A DNA stretch of 64,000 nt, from positions 119,200-183,199 of the forward strand of contig CAIJVD010000006.1 of the NCBI GenBank assembly GCA_903824045.1, written 5' to 3'. Position 1 is the first letter of the stretch. Each line of letters starts with the position of its first letter. The notes under the pieces are model-generated. The model did no database searches. It was not told the DNA's origin and was given only the letters and a program-made list of their open reading frames with translations. This document shows positions 8,815 to 18,186 of this stretch, piece by piece. The stretch comes from an uncultured Chlorobiaceae bacterium. GTDB lineage: Bacteria; Bacteroidota; Chlorobiia; Chlorobiales; Chlorobiaceae. A program made the translations under genes and the position numbers.

Positions 8815-9690
8815 ATGTCAATACTCTCCGTCAAATCCTTTGCAAAGATCAATCTCGGCCTGCTCATCACCGGCAAACGACCCGATGGCTATCACACTCT
8901 CGAAACCATCTTTGCGCCGATAAACTGGTATGACACGCTCGAATTTGAGGATGGCGAGGGTATTTCGCTGAGCTGCTCCAACGCGGCGTTGCCGGTCGAC
9001 GACAGCAACCTCTGCGTCAGGGCGGCAAAATCCCTCGCTGAGGCCGGCGGGGTTCAAAGAGGGGTTTCGATGAGGCTGCACAAGCTTGTCCCTTTTGGCG
9101 CGGGGCTTGGTGGAGGCAGCAGTGACGCCGCAACGGTGCTGCGGGTTCTCGACCGGATGTGGCAGCTCAACAGTTCACACGATGAGCTGCACGCCCTTGC
9201 CGTCAAGCTTGGCGCCGATGTCCCCTACTTTCTTGAAATGAGCGGTCTTGCCTACGGCGGGGGTATTGGCGACGAACTCGAAGAGCTGGGCTTCAGCCTT
9301 CCTTATTACGTTGTAACCATCTTTCCCGAAGAGCACGTTTCAACTGTATGGGCATACAGGAACTTCTACCCGCGTTTCAACAGGGAGCACCCTGATCTGA
9401 AGGAGCTTGCTCGGGAGCTCTGCCTGAAGGGCGACAAATCGGTGCTGCCCGCCTTTGAAAACGACTTTGAATCCGCAGTCTCTGACCACTTTCCCGCGGT
9501 GCGTCAGGCAAAGCAGGCGCTGCTTGACGGCGGAAGCCTTTTTGCCTCTCTCTCAGGAAGCGGTTCCGCCGTGTTCGGCCTCTTCGAACGCGAGGCCGAT
9601 GCCCTCGCCGCCATGCAGCGCGCCCCCGAAGCATACCGCAGAACCCTCACTCCCCCCTGCTTTTCAATGGGGTCAGGTCTTGTATTTTGA
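8815..9690 (+). CDS. ispE: 4-diphosphocytidyl-2-C-methyl-D-erythritol kinase
   Basis: This GHMP-family kinase performs the ATP-dependent phosphorylation of CDP-methylerythritol in the non-mevalonate isoprenoid pathway, which feeds carotenoids, quinones and the farnesyl tail of chlorosome bacteriochlorophyll. The 291-residue protein has the substrate region SFAKINLGLLITGKRPDGYH, the ATP loop PFGAGLGGGSSDAA (about 93-106), and the third GHMP motif FASLSGSGSAVFGLF near the C-terminus. Length is normal for IspE. The downstream gap carries dispersed repeats. Confidence 0.95.
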   Translation: MSILSVKSFAKINLGLLITGKRPDGYHTLETIFAPINWYDTLEFEDGEGISLSCSNAALPVDDSNLCVRAAKSLAEAGGVQRGVSMRLHKLVPFGAGLGGGSSDAATVLRVLDRMWQLNSSHDELHALAVKLGADVPYFLEMSGLAYGGGIGDELEELGFSLPYYVVTIFPEEHVSTVWAYRNFYPRFNREHPDLKELARELCLKGDKSVLPAFENDFESAVSDHFPAVRQAKQALLDGGSLFASLSGSGSAVFGLFEREADALAAMQRAPEAYRRTLTPPCFSMGSGLVF

Positions 9691-9740
9691 CTTTTTTTCG
9701 CACCAGCCCGAGCCTTATCCCACTCATTTCGAACCACCAT

Positions 9741-9771
9741 CCCTTGTCATTTCGAACGCAGAGAGAAATCT
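9741..9771 (+). repeat. 31-nt dispersed repeat, copy 1
   Basis: It matches the reverse complement of 51836-51866 at 30 of 31 positions. The core TTCGAACGCAGAGAGAAATC lies in the gap between ispE and the amidase gene. A shorter related copy is at 63764-63784. Confidence 0.8.
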
Positions 9772-9792
9772 CCCGCCGGACGGGATCTCTCC

Positions 9793-9806
9793 CCCGACAA
9801 GTCGGG
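9793..9806. repeat. Palindrome CCCGACAAGTCGGG
   Basis: A near-perfect 14-nt inverted repeat 22 nt after the 31-nt repeat. The same element in the opposite orientation (CCCGACTTGTCGGG) is found at 27827-27840, and hairpin arms CCGACAAGC/GCTTGTCGG occur after lepA. Confidence 0.7.
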
Positions 9807-9831
9807 ATCGAGATGACACTTCGAGAGCAGC

Positions 9832-10692
9832 CTAAGACTGCCGCGATCGGGTGATGATCTCGTTCAGCTCGGCCGAGATGAGGCGGAGATCTTCGTCGAG
9901 GAAGTGCGATGAGTGAAGGCGTGTCCGCTTGATTTCGGCAAAGTCCAGCACACTCTCCACCACATGCTTTTCGAAGAGTGGGGCGGCCGCGAGCACTTTG
10001 CCGTCGGGCCCGGTGAGTGAAGAGTTTCCCCAGTAGGTAAAGCTGTCTTCGTTGCCGACGCGGTTGACGCAGGCGACATAGCTGCTGAAGAGGAAGGCGT
10101 AGGTCGATGCGATGGTCTGCCACTGGGTGACGATGGCCGGATCTCCGCTTCCCGGAGAGAGGCGCAGCGGGCTCGACATCAAGACAAAGAGCAGTTTTGC
10201 GCCCTGATGCGCAAGCAGGTAGGGTACCGAAACATGCCAGAAATCCTCGCATATCGCCACTCCGATTCGGCCGAGCCGTTTGGAGTTTACCGCCTGAATC
10301 TGCTGGCCGGCCGAGAAGTAGCGCAGCTCCTCAAACATCCCGTAGGTCGGCAGGTAGATCTTGCGGTGAATGCTCTCCGCCTTGCCATCTTCAAACATAA
10401 ACGCGGAGTTGTATACCCCGTAGTCGTCGCTCAGTTCGATGCCGCCGCAGATGATGGTGATGTTGCGGCTGAGTTCGCGAAGCGGGTTGAGCCGCGCATC
10501 GGCGATATGCATGGCGATGTCCTGCGCAGCATCCTGCACATTGTAACCGGTAAGAGAGAGCTCAGGAAAAACGATGGCATCGGCACCCTCCCTGATAGCC
10601 TCTTCGGCAAGCGCGCAGTGGCGGGCGAGGTTCTCGTCGAAATTTGCAAGGGTGCAGTCTATCTGGGCTATGCGCAGTTTGGCGGTCAGCAT
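9832..10692 (-). CDS. Carbon-nitrogen hydrolase (nitrilase superfamily, NadE-amidase-like)
   Basis: The 286-residue protein has the Glu-Lys-Cys triad of the nitrilase fold: Glu44 (FPELSLTGYN), Lys111 (IHRKIYLPTYG) and Cys148 (VAICEDFWH). These motifs, especially ICEDFWH and LPTYGMFEE, resemble the glutaminase domain fused to glutamine-dependent NAD synthetase. Here no synthetase domain follows, so the protein is a stand-alone amidase, which may act on a small amide or supply ammonia to a separate NadE. Its stop lies near repeat elements. The gene is 13 bp downstream of the purine permease on the same strand. Confidence 0.85.
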   Translation of the reverse strand: MLTAKLRIAQIDCTLANFDENLARHCALAEEAIREGADAIVFPELSLTGYNVQDAAQDIAMHIADARLNPLRELSRNITIICGGIELSDDYGVYNSAFMFEDGKAESIHRKIYLPTYGMFEELRYFSAGQQIQAVNSKRLGRIGVAICEDFWHVSVPYLLAHQGAKLLFVLMSSPLRLSPGSGDPAIVTQWQTIASTYAFLFSSYVACVNRVGNEDSFTYWGNSSLTGPDGKVLAAAPLFEKHVVESVLDFAEIKRTRLHSSHFLDEDLRLISAELNEIITRSRQS

Positions 10693-10705
10693 CGGTTGCT
10701 CCGGG

Positions 10706-12028
10706 TTAGTGGTAGGGATAGAAAATATAGAAAGTAAGCGAGAGGAGGGCCAGAATCCACATGCCCGGATGCACCTCTTTCGCCCTGCCGGTCAAGAGCT
10801 TCAGGAGCGCGTAGGCGATAAAGCCGCCGGTAATGCCCACGCCGATATTGAAGGTGAAGATCATGAGCACGATCGTCAGAAATGCGGGAAACAGCTCGCT
10901 GTAGTCCGTGAAATTCATGCTCGTGACCGACTGGATCATGAACATGCCGACCACCACCATTGCCGGGCCGTAGGCGAAGGGGGGCACCATGGTGAGCAGC
11001 GGCGAGAAGCAGAGCGCAAGGGCAAAGAGGGCAGCAACAACAAGCGCGGTAAATCCGGTTCGGCCACCCTGCTCTATTCCTGCCGCCGATTCGATGTAGA
11101 CCCCGGCGGTGGTAGTGCCGAAGAGCGATGCGGCAATGGTTGCAAGCGCATCGACCAGCATAGGCTTATCGATCTCCGGCAGGTTATCGCTCTCGTCAAG
11201 GAGTCCGGCCCGCGAGGCAAGTCCGAAGAGGGTGCCCATGGTGTCGACAAAATCCATGATCAGGCAGCTGATAATGACCCCTGCAAACCCCCAGCTCAGT
11301 GCCGCCGGCAGGTTTATCTGCAAGAAGATCGGCTCTATCGACGGAGGGAGGCTGAAGATGGCCTTCGGAAGGGGTGTGAGGCCGAGAGCGAGAAGCAGAA
11401 GGGTTGTGGCAACGATCCCCGCAAGGATTGCGCCCGTGACCCTCCGGACCAGAAGAACCGCTGTCAGGAACAGCCCTCCGAGGCTTACGAGCACCGGCAG
11501 GCTCTTGATGTTGGCGAGCTGTACCGGGGCGCCGGGGACGCCGAGCGTCACAACCCCCATCTCGTTCAGCCCCAAAAAGGCGAGAAAAAGTCCGATGCCG
11601 ACCGAAAAGCTCTGCTTGAGGGTTGAGGGGATCGCTTCGGCAAGCCAGCGGCGCAGACCGGCAAACGTAATAAGGGTAAAGAGCACTCCGCTGATGAAGA
11701 TTGCCGCCATGGCGGTCTGCCAGGAGTAGCCGAGCGTGCGCACCACCGTGTAGGCAATGAAGGCGTTCTCACCCATGTATGGCGCAACGGCAAATGGCCG
11801 TTTGGCGTAGAGCCCCATCAGGAGTGTGCCGAAGATCGAGGTGAGTATGGTCGCCGTCATCGATGGCCCTTTCGGGATGCCTGCAGCCTCAAGGATAGCC
11901 GGGTTGACGATGATGATGTAGGAGAGGGTGAAAAAGGTCGTGAGGCCGGCAAGGAACTCCTGCCGGTAGCTGGTGTTATGCCGCTCGAAATCGAAGTATG
12001 ATCGAATGAAAAGGAGAGGTTGCCGCAT
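10706..12028 (-). CDS. NCS2-family purine permease (AzgA type)
   Basis: An inner-membrane transporter of about 440 residues with 12-14 hydrophobic segments. The N-terminal FERHNTSYRQEFLAGLTTF and the central MDFVDTMGTLFG motif are typical of the AzgA/GhxP branch, which imports adenine, guanine or hypoxanthine with protons. I chose ATG 12028 (MRQPLLFIRSYFDF) because the open frame upstream, to 12178, is low in family character and would add 50 residues that the family lacks. It probably shares a transcript with the nitrilase-fold gene that follows. Confidence 0.88.
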   Translation of the reverse strand: MRQPLLFIRSYFDFERHNTSYRQEFLAGLTTFFTLSYIIIVNPAILEAAGIPKGPSMTATILTSIFGTLLMGLYAKRPFAVAPYMGENAFIAYTVVRTLGYSWQTAMAAIFISGVLFTLITFAGLRRWLAEAIPSTLKQSFSVGIGLFLAFLGLNEMGVVTLGVPGAPVQLANIKSLPVLVSLGGLFLTAVLLVRRVTGAILAGIVATTLLLLALGLTPLPKAIFSLPPSIEPIFLQINLPAALSWGFAGVIISCLIMDFVDTMGTLFGLASRAGLLDESDNLPEIDKPMLVDALATIAASLFGTTTAGVYIESAAGIEQGGRTGFTALVVAALFALALCFSPLLTMVPPFAYGPAMVVVGMFMIQSVTSMNFTDYSELFPAFLTIVLMIFTFNIGVGITGGFIAYALLKLLTGRAKEVHPGMWILALLSLTFYIFYPYH

Positions 12029-12142
12029 AGTCACTGGTCGCACCTTTTTTTTGTCAAGATAAGCATAAAGCAAGAAGAAACCGCCGGTTCCGGTTTTCGT
12101 CAGAGAGCGTGAAATTATTAACCAGGTTTCAGCTTTTTTTTG

Positions 12143-12171
12143 TTGCAGGATTTCGGTGAAAGTGTTATAAT
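12143..12171 (+). promoter_or_regulatory. Sigma-70-type promoter of the peroxiredoxin gene
   Basis: TTGCAG (12143-12148) and a consensus TATAAT (12166-12171) are 17 bp apart, about 61 bp upstream of the peroxiredoxin ATG. Confidence 0.7.
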
Positions 12172-12177
12172 GGACCA

Positions 12178-12190
12178 AATAAGTCTTATT
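12178..12190. promoter_or_regulatory. 13-nt palindrome just after the peroxiredoxin -10 box
   Basis: AATAAGTCTTATT is a perfect inverted repeat around a central T at the expected transcription start. Its position suits an operator for a repressor. The AT-rich symmetry recalls Fur/PerR boxes, but it is not an exact match to either. Confidence 0.45.
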
Positions 12191-12231
12191 AATAATCTTT
12201 ACGTAATGTCATTCAAAACAGGGAGAATACA

Positions 12232-12822
12232 ATGAGTGTACTGGTTGGCCGCAAGGCACCGGATTTTGATGCTGCAGCAGTTGTTAACGGCTCGCAGTTT
12301 GTTGATTCATGCAAGCTTTCCTTTTATCACGGCAAGTACGTGGTGCTTTTTTTCTACCCGCTTGACTTTACCTTCGTCTGCCCGACGGAGCTGCACGCGT
12401 TCCAGGAGAAGCTGGAGGAGTTCAAGAAGAGGAATGTAGAGCTTATCGGCTGTTCGGTTGACTCGAAGTTCTCTCACTTCGCATGGCTCAACACGCCAAA
12501 GAACAGGGGCGGCATACAGGGGGTAACCTACACGCTGCTCTCCGACATCAACAAGACGATCACCCGTGATTACGATGTAGAGGTCGAGGGCGCAGGAATT
12601 GCCCTGAGAGGTCTTTTCCTGATTGACAAGACGGGCATTGTGCGCCATCAGGTTGTCAACGATCTTCCGCTCGGCCGCAATGTGGACGAGGTGCTTCGTC
12701 TGGTTGATGCACTGCAGTTTACCGAGGAGCATGGCGAGGTCTGCCCCGCAAACTGGAACAAGGGCGACAAGACCATGAAGCCGACCGATGAGGGCCTGAA
12801 GGAGTTCTTCAGCGAAGGATGA
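12232..12822 (+). CDS. 2-Cys peroxiredoxin (AhpC/TSA family)
   Basis: This thiol peroxidase reduces hydrogen and organic peroxides. In the 196-residue protein, FYPLDFTFVCPTE carries the peroxidatic Cys50 and GEVCPANW carries the resolving Cys171, the typical 2-Cys Prx1/AhpC arrangement. The C-terminal tail after the resolving cysteine is present, so the enzyme may be sensitive to overoxidation. ATG 12232 follows a ribosome site (GGGAG). The gene stands alone between a promoter with a palindromic element and a strong terminator. No dedicated reductase (AhpF) is next to it. A peroxide defence fits a strict anaerobe exposed to photosensitising pigments. Confidence 0.95.
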   Translation: MSVLVGRKAPDFDAAAVVNGSQFVDSCKLSFYHGKYVVLFFYPLDFTFVCPTELHAFQEKLEEFKKRNVELIGCSVDSKFSHFAWLNTPKNRGGIQGVTYTLLSDINKTITRDYDVEVEGAGIALRGLFLIDKTGIVRHQVVNDLPLGRNVDEVLRLVDALQFTEEHGEVCPANWNKGDKTMKPTDEGLKEFFSEG

Positions 12823-12863
12823 GTGACGTGAGCTTTGCCCCCTGACATGGCGGGCTGAACGAG

Positions 12864-12911
12864 GCAAATCCCCCGAACCGGTAACGCGGAATTCGGGGGT
12901 TGCTTTTTTTA
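12864..12911. terminator. Terminator between the peroxiredoxin gene and proS
   Basis: CCCCCGAA (12870-12877) pairs with TTCGGGGG (12892-12899), extended by outer GCAA/TTGC pairing, and is followed by a T-run on the plus strand. Confidence 0.85.
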
Positions 12912-12921
12912 ATGGCGGGCT

Positions 12922-14367
12922 TTAGTATGCCTTGGCGAAAACGACTTTCTGTTTTGCGGGCCTGCCGGAGTAGATGCAGACGCCAGGCTCGTGCATGCTG
13001 TAGCGGGCGACATAGTCGGCCTCCTCGGGAAGTACGCGGATGGTGGCTCTGGTCTCCTCCTTGATCTTCGCCTCGGTCTCGGCGCTGCCGTCCCACCAGG
13101 CGATCACAAATCCCTTCTCCACCGTGCTCTTGAACTCCTCATAGCTCGTGACTTCAAAGGTGTTCTCGTTGCGGAACTTCAGTGCCCGCAGGTAGAGGTT
13201 CTTCTGGATTGCATCAAGGATTCCGCTGATATTTTGTGGCAGGGTGTCGTCGAGCGCAAGTTCCGATTTTTCGAGCGTATCGCGACGGGCCGCGATGCAG
13301 ATGCCATTTTCGATATCCCTCGGTCCCAGTTCGATGCGGATTGGAATGCCCTGCAGTTCATACTCCGCGAACTTCCAGCCGGGGGAGTTCTGCTCGCTGC
13401 TGTCGACGAAGGCTGCAATGCCGCTATGGCGGAGCTGCTCCGACATAGCTTCTGCGCGTGCAATCACCGAGGCCTTGTCGCCCCTCAGAATCGGGATGAT
13501 GGCCACCTGGCGGGTTGCAAGCTTCGGCGGCAGCACCAGGCCGCGGTCGTCCGAATGGGCCATGATCAGTGCGCCGATAAGGCGGGTTGAAACCCCCCAG
13601 CTTGTTGCCCAGACGTAGTCGAGCGTGCTCTCTTTGGTCTGGAACTGGCAGTCGAAAGCCTTTGCGAAGTTCTGGCCGAGATTGTGGGATGTGCCAGCCT
13701 GAAGCGCCTTGGTGTCCTGCATCATCGCTTCGATGCAGTAGGTCTCCACCGCGCCGGCAAACTTCTCACTGTCGGTTTTTTTGCCGAGAATGACCGGCAT
13801 CGCCATGTACTCTTCGGCGAAGGTCTTGTAGACGTTGATCATGCGAAGCACCTCCTCCTGCGACTCTTCCGGCGTGGCATGGGCGGTGTGCCCCTCCTGC
13901 CAGAGAAACTCGGTGGTTCGGAGGAAGAGCCGGGTCCTCATCTCCCAGCGCACCACATTGGCCCACTGGTTGATCAGAATCGGCAGGTCGCGGTATGACT
14001 GTATCCACTTCTTGTATGACGACCAGATGATGGTCTCGGAGGTGGGGCGCACATAGAGTTTTTCGGTCAGCTCCTCGCCTCCGCCGTGGGTGACCACTGC
14101 GCATTCGGGAGCGAACCCCTCGATGTGTTCCGCCTCCTTGGCAATAAAGCTCTCGGGGATGAAGAGCGGAAAGTAGGCGTTGACATGGCCGGTCTCCTTG
14201 AACATCCTGTCCAGGGCGGTCTGCATCTTCTCCCAGATCGCATAACCGTTCGGCCGTATGACCATGCACCCCCTGACATCAGAGTAGTCGGCGAGTTTTG
14301 CCGAACGGACCAGATCGATGTACCATTGGGAGTAGTCCTCGCTGCGTGTAGTTATTTTATCTGCCAT
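12922..14367 (-). CDS. proS: Prolyl-tRNA synthetase (short, eukaryote/archaea-like type)
   Basis: This class II synthetase charges tRNA-Pro. At 481 residues it is the short form without the bacterial editing insertion. Motif 2 ([24 protein letters not shown]) and the preceding [20 protein letters not shown] are clear. An HGTP anticodon domain follows ([14 protein letters not shown]), then the zinc-type C-terminal domain with the final aromatic residue (VVFAKAY). I chose ATG 14367 ([16 protein letters not shown]); an upstream TTG at 14394 would add nine residues. It is monocistronic by position. Confidence 0.95.
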   Translation of the reverse strand: MADKITTRSEDYSQWYIDLVRSAKLADYSDVRGCMVIRPNGYAIWEKMQTALDRMFKETGHVNAYFPLFIPESFIAKEAEHIEGFAPECAVVTHGGGEELTEKLYVRPTSETIIWSSYKKWIQSYRDLPILINQWANVVRWEMRTRLFLRTTEFLWQEGHTAHATPEESQEEVLRMINVYKTFAEEYMAMPVILGKKTDSEKFAGAVETYCIEAMMQDTKALQAGTSHNLGQNFAKAFDCQFQTKESTLDYVWATSWGVSTRLIGALIMAHSDDRGLVLPPKLATRQVAIIPILRGDKASVIARAEAMSEQLRHSGIAAFVDSSEQNSPGWKFAEYELQGIPIRIELGPRDIENGICIAARRDTLEKSELALDDTLPQNISGILDAIQKNLYLRALKFRNENTFEVTSYEEFKSTVEKGFVIAWWDGSAETEAKIKEETRATIRVLPEEADYVARYSMHEPGVCIYSGRPAKQKVVFAKAY

Positions 14368-14432
14368 GATGCCCGCTAAATGATGGTTATGCAAGTGCCC
14401 TGAAGGGAAAAGGGATGGCGAAAATATACCAC

Positions 14433-15173
14433 CTACTTTTCAAACTTTTTCATTTTTTCCATAAGGTTTTTCAGGTGCGCTTTCTCCTTCGGCCCAAGCG
14501 GTTTTTGCTCAAGCGCCACACTCCTGTAGCCGGCGGGAACCCTGAATTCAGAGCCTGAAACCGCTTTCGGCTCTATGCGGCGCAGCTCCATCACGTAGAG
14601 GCCGTTATCGTTATGCTGCACAATTTTTACCGGAAAGCCCTCGATACCCTCGTTTTTGAGTGTTCTGGAGAGGGCGGTGTTCGATAGGCGAGGGTTTTGC
14701 GACTGGAGTATCCTGAAGGTGGAGAAATCGCCAAGATCACGGGTGACCCAGAGCTCAAGCTTTTCGGTGCTGCTGGAGAGGGTGATGTGCTCGCAGCTGT
14801 ACCCCTTGACACTCTCTTTGCCGAGCCGCGTCAGCTTGTAGTTGTTGTCGAAATCGAGCAGCATGGCGCTCTCCGCGGCGGTTCTGAGGTTGAGGGTGCT
14901 GAAGCTCCTGGCTTCGTGATTGATCACAATAGCCTGGTCTGGTTTTGATGCGCTGGTGATGACGCTGGTTTTCAGCGGATCGGGGATTTTGTCCATCTGC
15001 ATCACCATATCCATCCGCTGGGCGGCGGTGCCGAAGCTGTAGGTGACGTCGGCCGAACCGTTCGGCAGCTTGAGCGACATCTCCATGATGCCGGTGAATT
15101 TGGAGGCTGCAACGAGCCTGTCGCAAAACGTGAACGAAAAGAGGAGAAGCAGAAGAGAGAGCGTGTATTTCAT
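14433..15173 (-). CDS. Exported DUF4412-like protein
   Basis: The 246-residue protein has a signal peptide (hydrophobic 3-16, cleavage probably after LVAA). The mature part is beta-rich with the pattern [15 protein letters not shown]...[18 protein letters not shown], then [10 protein letters not shown]...[10 protein letters not shown], typical of DUF4412, whose fold is related to outer-membrane lipoprotein carriers. Function is unknown; a periplasmic lipid- or protein-binding role is possible. The C-terminus is a charged helix ([19 protein letters not shown]). The cysteine at 17 is not in a lipobox. The gene is divergent from prmC. Confidence 0.7.
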   Translation of the reverse strand: MKYTLSLLLLLFSFTFCDRLVAASKFTGIMEMSLKLPNGSADVTYSFGTAAQRMDMVMQMDKIPDPLKTSVITSASKPDQAIVINHEARSFSTLNLRTAAESAMLLDFDNNYKLTRLGKESVKGYSCEHITLSSSTEKLELWVTRDLGDFSTFRILQSQNPRLSNTALSRTLKNEGIEGFPVKIVQHNDNGLYVMELRRIEPKAVSGSEFRVPAGYRSVALEQKPLGPKEKAHLKNLMEKMKKFEK

Positions 15174-15325
15174 GGTATCGGAAGAGGAGTGGTTTTTGGG
15201 TCGTATGTGGTAAAGATGTTAAAAGCTAATCTAAATTTTGTAATCTTACGCGACAGGATCTTGTTAACCGCGGGAGTGCCGGCCCTTAAAGCGCGTGCAG
15301 TGCCGATCGTTCTGAGTTGAGCATC

Positions 15326-16228
15326 ATGGAAGAAGCAAGGGAGTGGCAGGTTGTCGAACTGCTGAAAACAACAACGGATTTCTTTTTGACGAGAGCGGTT
15401 GATGAGGCGCGCATCAGTGCGGAGCTTCTTCTCGGCCATGTTCTCGCCCTGGGCCGCCTTGAGCTCTATCTTCATCACAACCGGCCGGTTTTTCCCGATG
15501 AGCTTGAGCGTTTCAGGGGGCTCTGCCGCCAGCGTCTCGAAGGGCGTCCGGTTCAATATATTCTCGGAGAGCAGTGGTTTTACGGTCTCTCTTTCAGTGT
15601 TGATGAACGGGTGCTCATCCCTCGCCCCGAAACCGAGCTGCTGGTTGAGCACGCGCTTGCCTCGCTCGGCTTTTCGTCCCGAGGAGGATCCGGCCCGGCA
15701 AAAGTTCTCGATATCGGCACCGGAAGCGGCTGCATTGCCGTCACGCTTGCCAGGCTCTGCGGGGAGCTTGAGGCTACCGCGCTTGATATCTCCCCGGCGG
15801 CCATCGAGCTCGCCGAGCGCAACGCCCAGCGTCAAGGGGTGGCGTCGAGGGTGAAGTTCCTCCAGGCCGACATGCTTGAGGGCAATCTCGCCTCACTGCT
15901 CGAAGAGTACGCCTTCGAGCTCATTCTCTCCAATCCCCCCTACATCCCCGAAGCGGAGTGGGAGGGGCTTCAGCGGGAGGTGAAGCAGTACGAGCCAAAA
16001 GGGGCTCTTACCACTCCGCTCGGGCTTGAGTGTTACGAGGCGATTGCTGCCCAGGCGGGCGGGCTGCTCAAAAGCGGCGGGAGGCTCTCCATGGAACTGC
16101 ATGCTGATGGTGCTGCGGCCGTGACGGAGATCATGACCCGCCACGGCTTCTCCTCGGTTGAGGTATCGAAAGACTATTCGGGCCATGACCGTGTCATTAC
16201 AGGCACTCTCGCCGACAGAAATTTATAG
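15326..16228 (+). CDS. prmC: Release-factor glutamine methyltransferase
   Basis: PrmC methylates the glutamine of the GGQ motif in release factors RF1 and RF2. The protein of about 300 residues has the N-terminal helical domain (FFLTRAVDEARISAELLLGH), the RPETELLVE motif, the SAM-binding loop DIGTGSGCIA, and the catalytic NPPY at about 203-206 (LSNPPYIPEAE). A TTG nine bases upstream (15317) is an alternative start. The gene is alone on its strand, between the DUF4412-like gene and hrcA. Confidence 0.95.
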   Translation: MEEAREWQVVELLKTTTDFFLTRAVDEARISAELLLGHVLALGRLELYLHHNRPVFPDELERFRGLCRQRLEGRPVQYILGEQWFYGLSFSVDERVLIPRPETELLVEHALASLGFSSRGGSGPAKVLDIGTGSGCIAVTLARLCGELEATALDISPAAIELAERNAQRQGVASRVKFLQADMLEGNLASLLEEYAFELILSNPPYIPEAEWEGLQREVKQYEPKGALTTPLGLECYEAIAAQAGGLLKSGGRLSMELHADGAAAVTEIMTRHGFSSVEVSKDYSGHDRVITGTLADRNL

Positions 16229-16451
16229 GGCAGGGCAGTTGTTGAAAAGGTGAGCGGGTTACGCTCTGATGCTCGTTGAAATGCGCAAAGCTCTGCCTGG
16301 CGCACTGTTTTTTAGTGAAAAAAGAGTTGTTGCGCTATATTAAATACCTTAGTTTCAAACCGGGATTAAGAGGGGAGGGAAAAGATTGGTTTAGTTGCCT
16401 TTACCTGTTTGCATGCCCCTGTAATGCAATCTAATTTTATGGTGTAGTTTG

Positions 16452-17525
16452 ATGGATTCTCGTGACCTCAACATGAGAGAGCGGCAGGTACTTGGTATCA
16501 TTATCCAGTCGTATGTCGTCACCGCCGCTCCTGTGGGCTCGAAATATATCGCGCAAAACTACAATCTTGGCTTTTCTGACGCCACGATACGCAATGTCAT
16601 GGCTGTTCTTGAGGAGCAGGGCTATATCGCCCAGCCCCATACCTCGGCCGGCAGAATTCCGACCGACAAGGGGTATCGGTACTATGTTGACCTTATTATG
16701 ACGGTGCACTCTCTCGATCAGGGCGAGAAAGAGCGCATCGATGCCAATATCGGGCAGTTCGGCATGGAACGGAAGGGTACCTCGGCCGATGTGCTCTTTT
16801 CGGCCGCGAAGGTACTTGGCACCATATCGCGCCAGCTCAGTGTTGTGCTTTCGCCGAGGCTTTCAAACGCGATTTTCGAAAAGCTCGATATCGTTCTGCT
16901 CAGCTCCACCAGGATGATGGTTATCCTGTCAATCCAGTCGCTCTTTGTCAAAACTATTGTGATGGAGCTCGATCTGGCAGTTTCACGCCAGATGGCCGAT
17001 GATGTGGTCGATGTGCTCAACCAGCGTCTCTCAGGGCTGACGCTCTTCGAGATCCGCCGGACGATTGGCCGCAGGCTCGCCGACTCAGCCTGTGATTCTG
17101 CCCTGAAAAATCTTATTGTAGGCTCCGCCGGAAAACTTTTCGACGAGTCGCCCATTGTCGAGCGCCTTTACATTTCGGGCACAGAATACATTGTCGATCA
17201 GCCGGAGTTCAAGCAGCCCGACAAAGTCAGGGAGCTGATCACCATGATCGAGGACAAGTTCAGCATGGCAAAGCTTGTCGAGAACAACGGACCGCTATGC
17301 GAGGTTCAGCGTCCCTCCGGCAAGGATGTCTCCATCAGTATCGGCAGGGAGAACAGTGAACTGCAGGCAGAGGACCTGACCATTGTCTCAATGCCCTATT
17401 ATGCAGGAAACATGGTAGGAACACTCGGGATCCTTGGCCCGAAACGAATGGATTACGAGCACGCCGTGCGCGTTCTCAACTATATGGCAGACTGCCTTTC
17501 GGCAACGCTGTCGGATGTCAACTAA
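16452..17525 (+). CDS. hrcA: Heat-inducible transcription repressor HrcA
   Basis: This repressor of class I heat-shock genes binds the CIRCE operator and is stabilised by GroEL. The 357-residue protein begins [20 protein letters not shown] with a winged helix ([13 protein letters not shown]...[17 protein letters not shown]), followed by the [18 protein letters not shown] signature and the GAF-like domain. ATG 16452 directly follows a TTG, which I do not use. It heads the operon hrcA-grpE-dnaJ, with grpE 15 bp downstream. No CIRCE inverted repeat is visible in the 223 bp upstream. Confidence 0.96.
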   Translation: MDSRDLNMRERQVLGIIIQSYVVTAAPVGSKYIAQNYNLGFSDATIRNVMAVLEEQGYIAQPHTSAGRIPTDKGYRYYVDLIMTVHSLDQGEKERIDANIGQFGMERKGTSADVLFSAAKVLGTISRQLSVVLSPRLSNAIFEKLDIVLLSSTRMMVILSIQSLFVKTIVMELDLAVSRQMADDVVDVLNQRLSGLTLFEIRRTIGRRLADSACDSALKNLIVGSAGKLFDESPIVERLYISGTEYIVDQPEFKQPDKVRELITMIEDKFSMAKLVENNGPLCEVQRPSGKDVSISIGRENSELQAEDLTIVSMPYYAGNMVGTLGILGPKRMDYEHAVRVLNYMADCLSATLSDVN

Positions 17526-17540
17526 ACAGAAAATGCAGGT

Positions 17541-18140
17541 ATGAGCAGGAAATCAACTGAAGGAAAAGAGATCAACAGGGATAATCTGGAAGAGATACTC
17601 AACGAGGGTGCTGCACCTTCTGATGCCCTTTCCGGCGCAGAAAGCGCTCCCACCCCGGAGGACCGCGTTGCCGGGCTTGAGCAAGAGGTTCGGACGCTGA
17701 AGGAGCAGTCCGACAGATACCGTGATGAGGTGCTTCGCAAGGCCGCCGATTTCGAGAATTTCCGCAAGCAGAAGGAGCGTGAATCGATCATGGCTCCCGT
17801 TCGGGCACTCGAGAACGTCATCCGCGAGCTGCTCCCTGTTATCGACGACATACAAAGGCTTCTCGACCATGCTCCTCAGAGTTCCGAAAGTTCGGGTGAG
17901 ACCAAACCATTTATCGAGGGTGTCGAGCTGGTCAAGAAAAATCTTGACAAGTGGCTTGCCGATAAAGGGGTTAAGCAGATAGAGTCAAAGGGGCTGAAGC
18001 TTGACGTGAATTTCCATGAAGCAATCTCACAGATCGATCATCCGGATGCAGAACCTGAAACTATCATCGAAGAGTACCAGACCGGCTATCTTCTTGGTGA
18101 GAGGGTCATTCGCCATGCGAAGGTTATCGTGGCCAAATAG
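17541..18140 (+). CDS. grpE: Nucleotide exchange factor GrpE
   Basis: GrpE releases ADP from DnaK. The 199-residue protein has a disordered acidic N-terminus, a long coiled coil (about 50-110: [16 protein letters not shown]... [12 protein letters not shown]), and the C-terminal beta domain with [11 protein letters not shown] and the family-typical [20 protein letters not shown]. It is the second gene of the hrcA-grpE-dnaJ operon. dnaK itself is not in the window. Confidence 0.96.
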   Translation: MSRKSTEGKEINRDNLEEILNEGAAPSDALSGAESAPTPEDRVAGLEQEVRTLKEQSDRYRDEVLRKAADFENFRKQKERESIMAPVRALENVIRELLPVIDDIQRLLDHAPQSSESSGETKPFIEGVELVKKNLDKWLADKGVKQIESKGLKLDVNFHEAISQIDHPDAEPETIIEEYQTGYLLGERVIRHAKVIVAK

Positions 18141-18186
18141 CACTATTTTTATGAATTTGACCGAGCCGCACTTGCGGGTATAAACT

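Noticed and set aside
10574..11626. Plus-strand open frame of 350 codons over the amidase and permease genes
   Set aside because: Composition rich in Arg, Glu and Gly with no hydrophobic core; antisense to conserved genes.
16229..16451. tRNA or CIRCE-like sequence between prmC and hrcA
   Set aside because: No cloverleaf or 9-bp inverted repeat with N9 spacing could be made.
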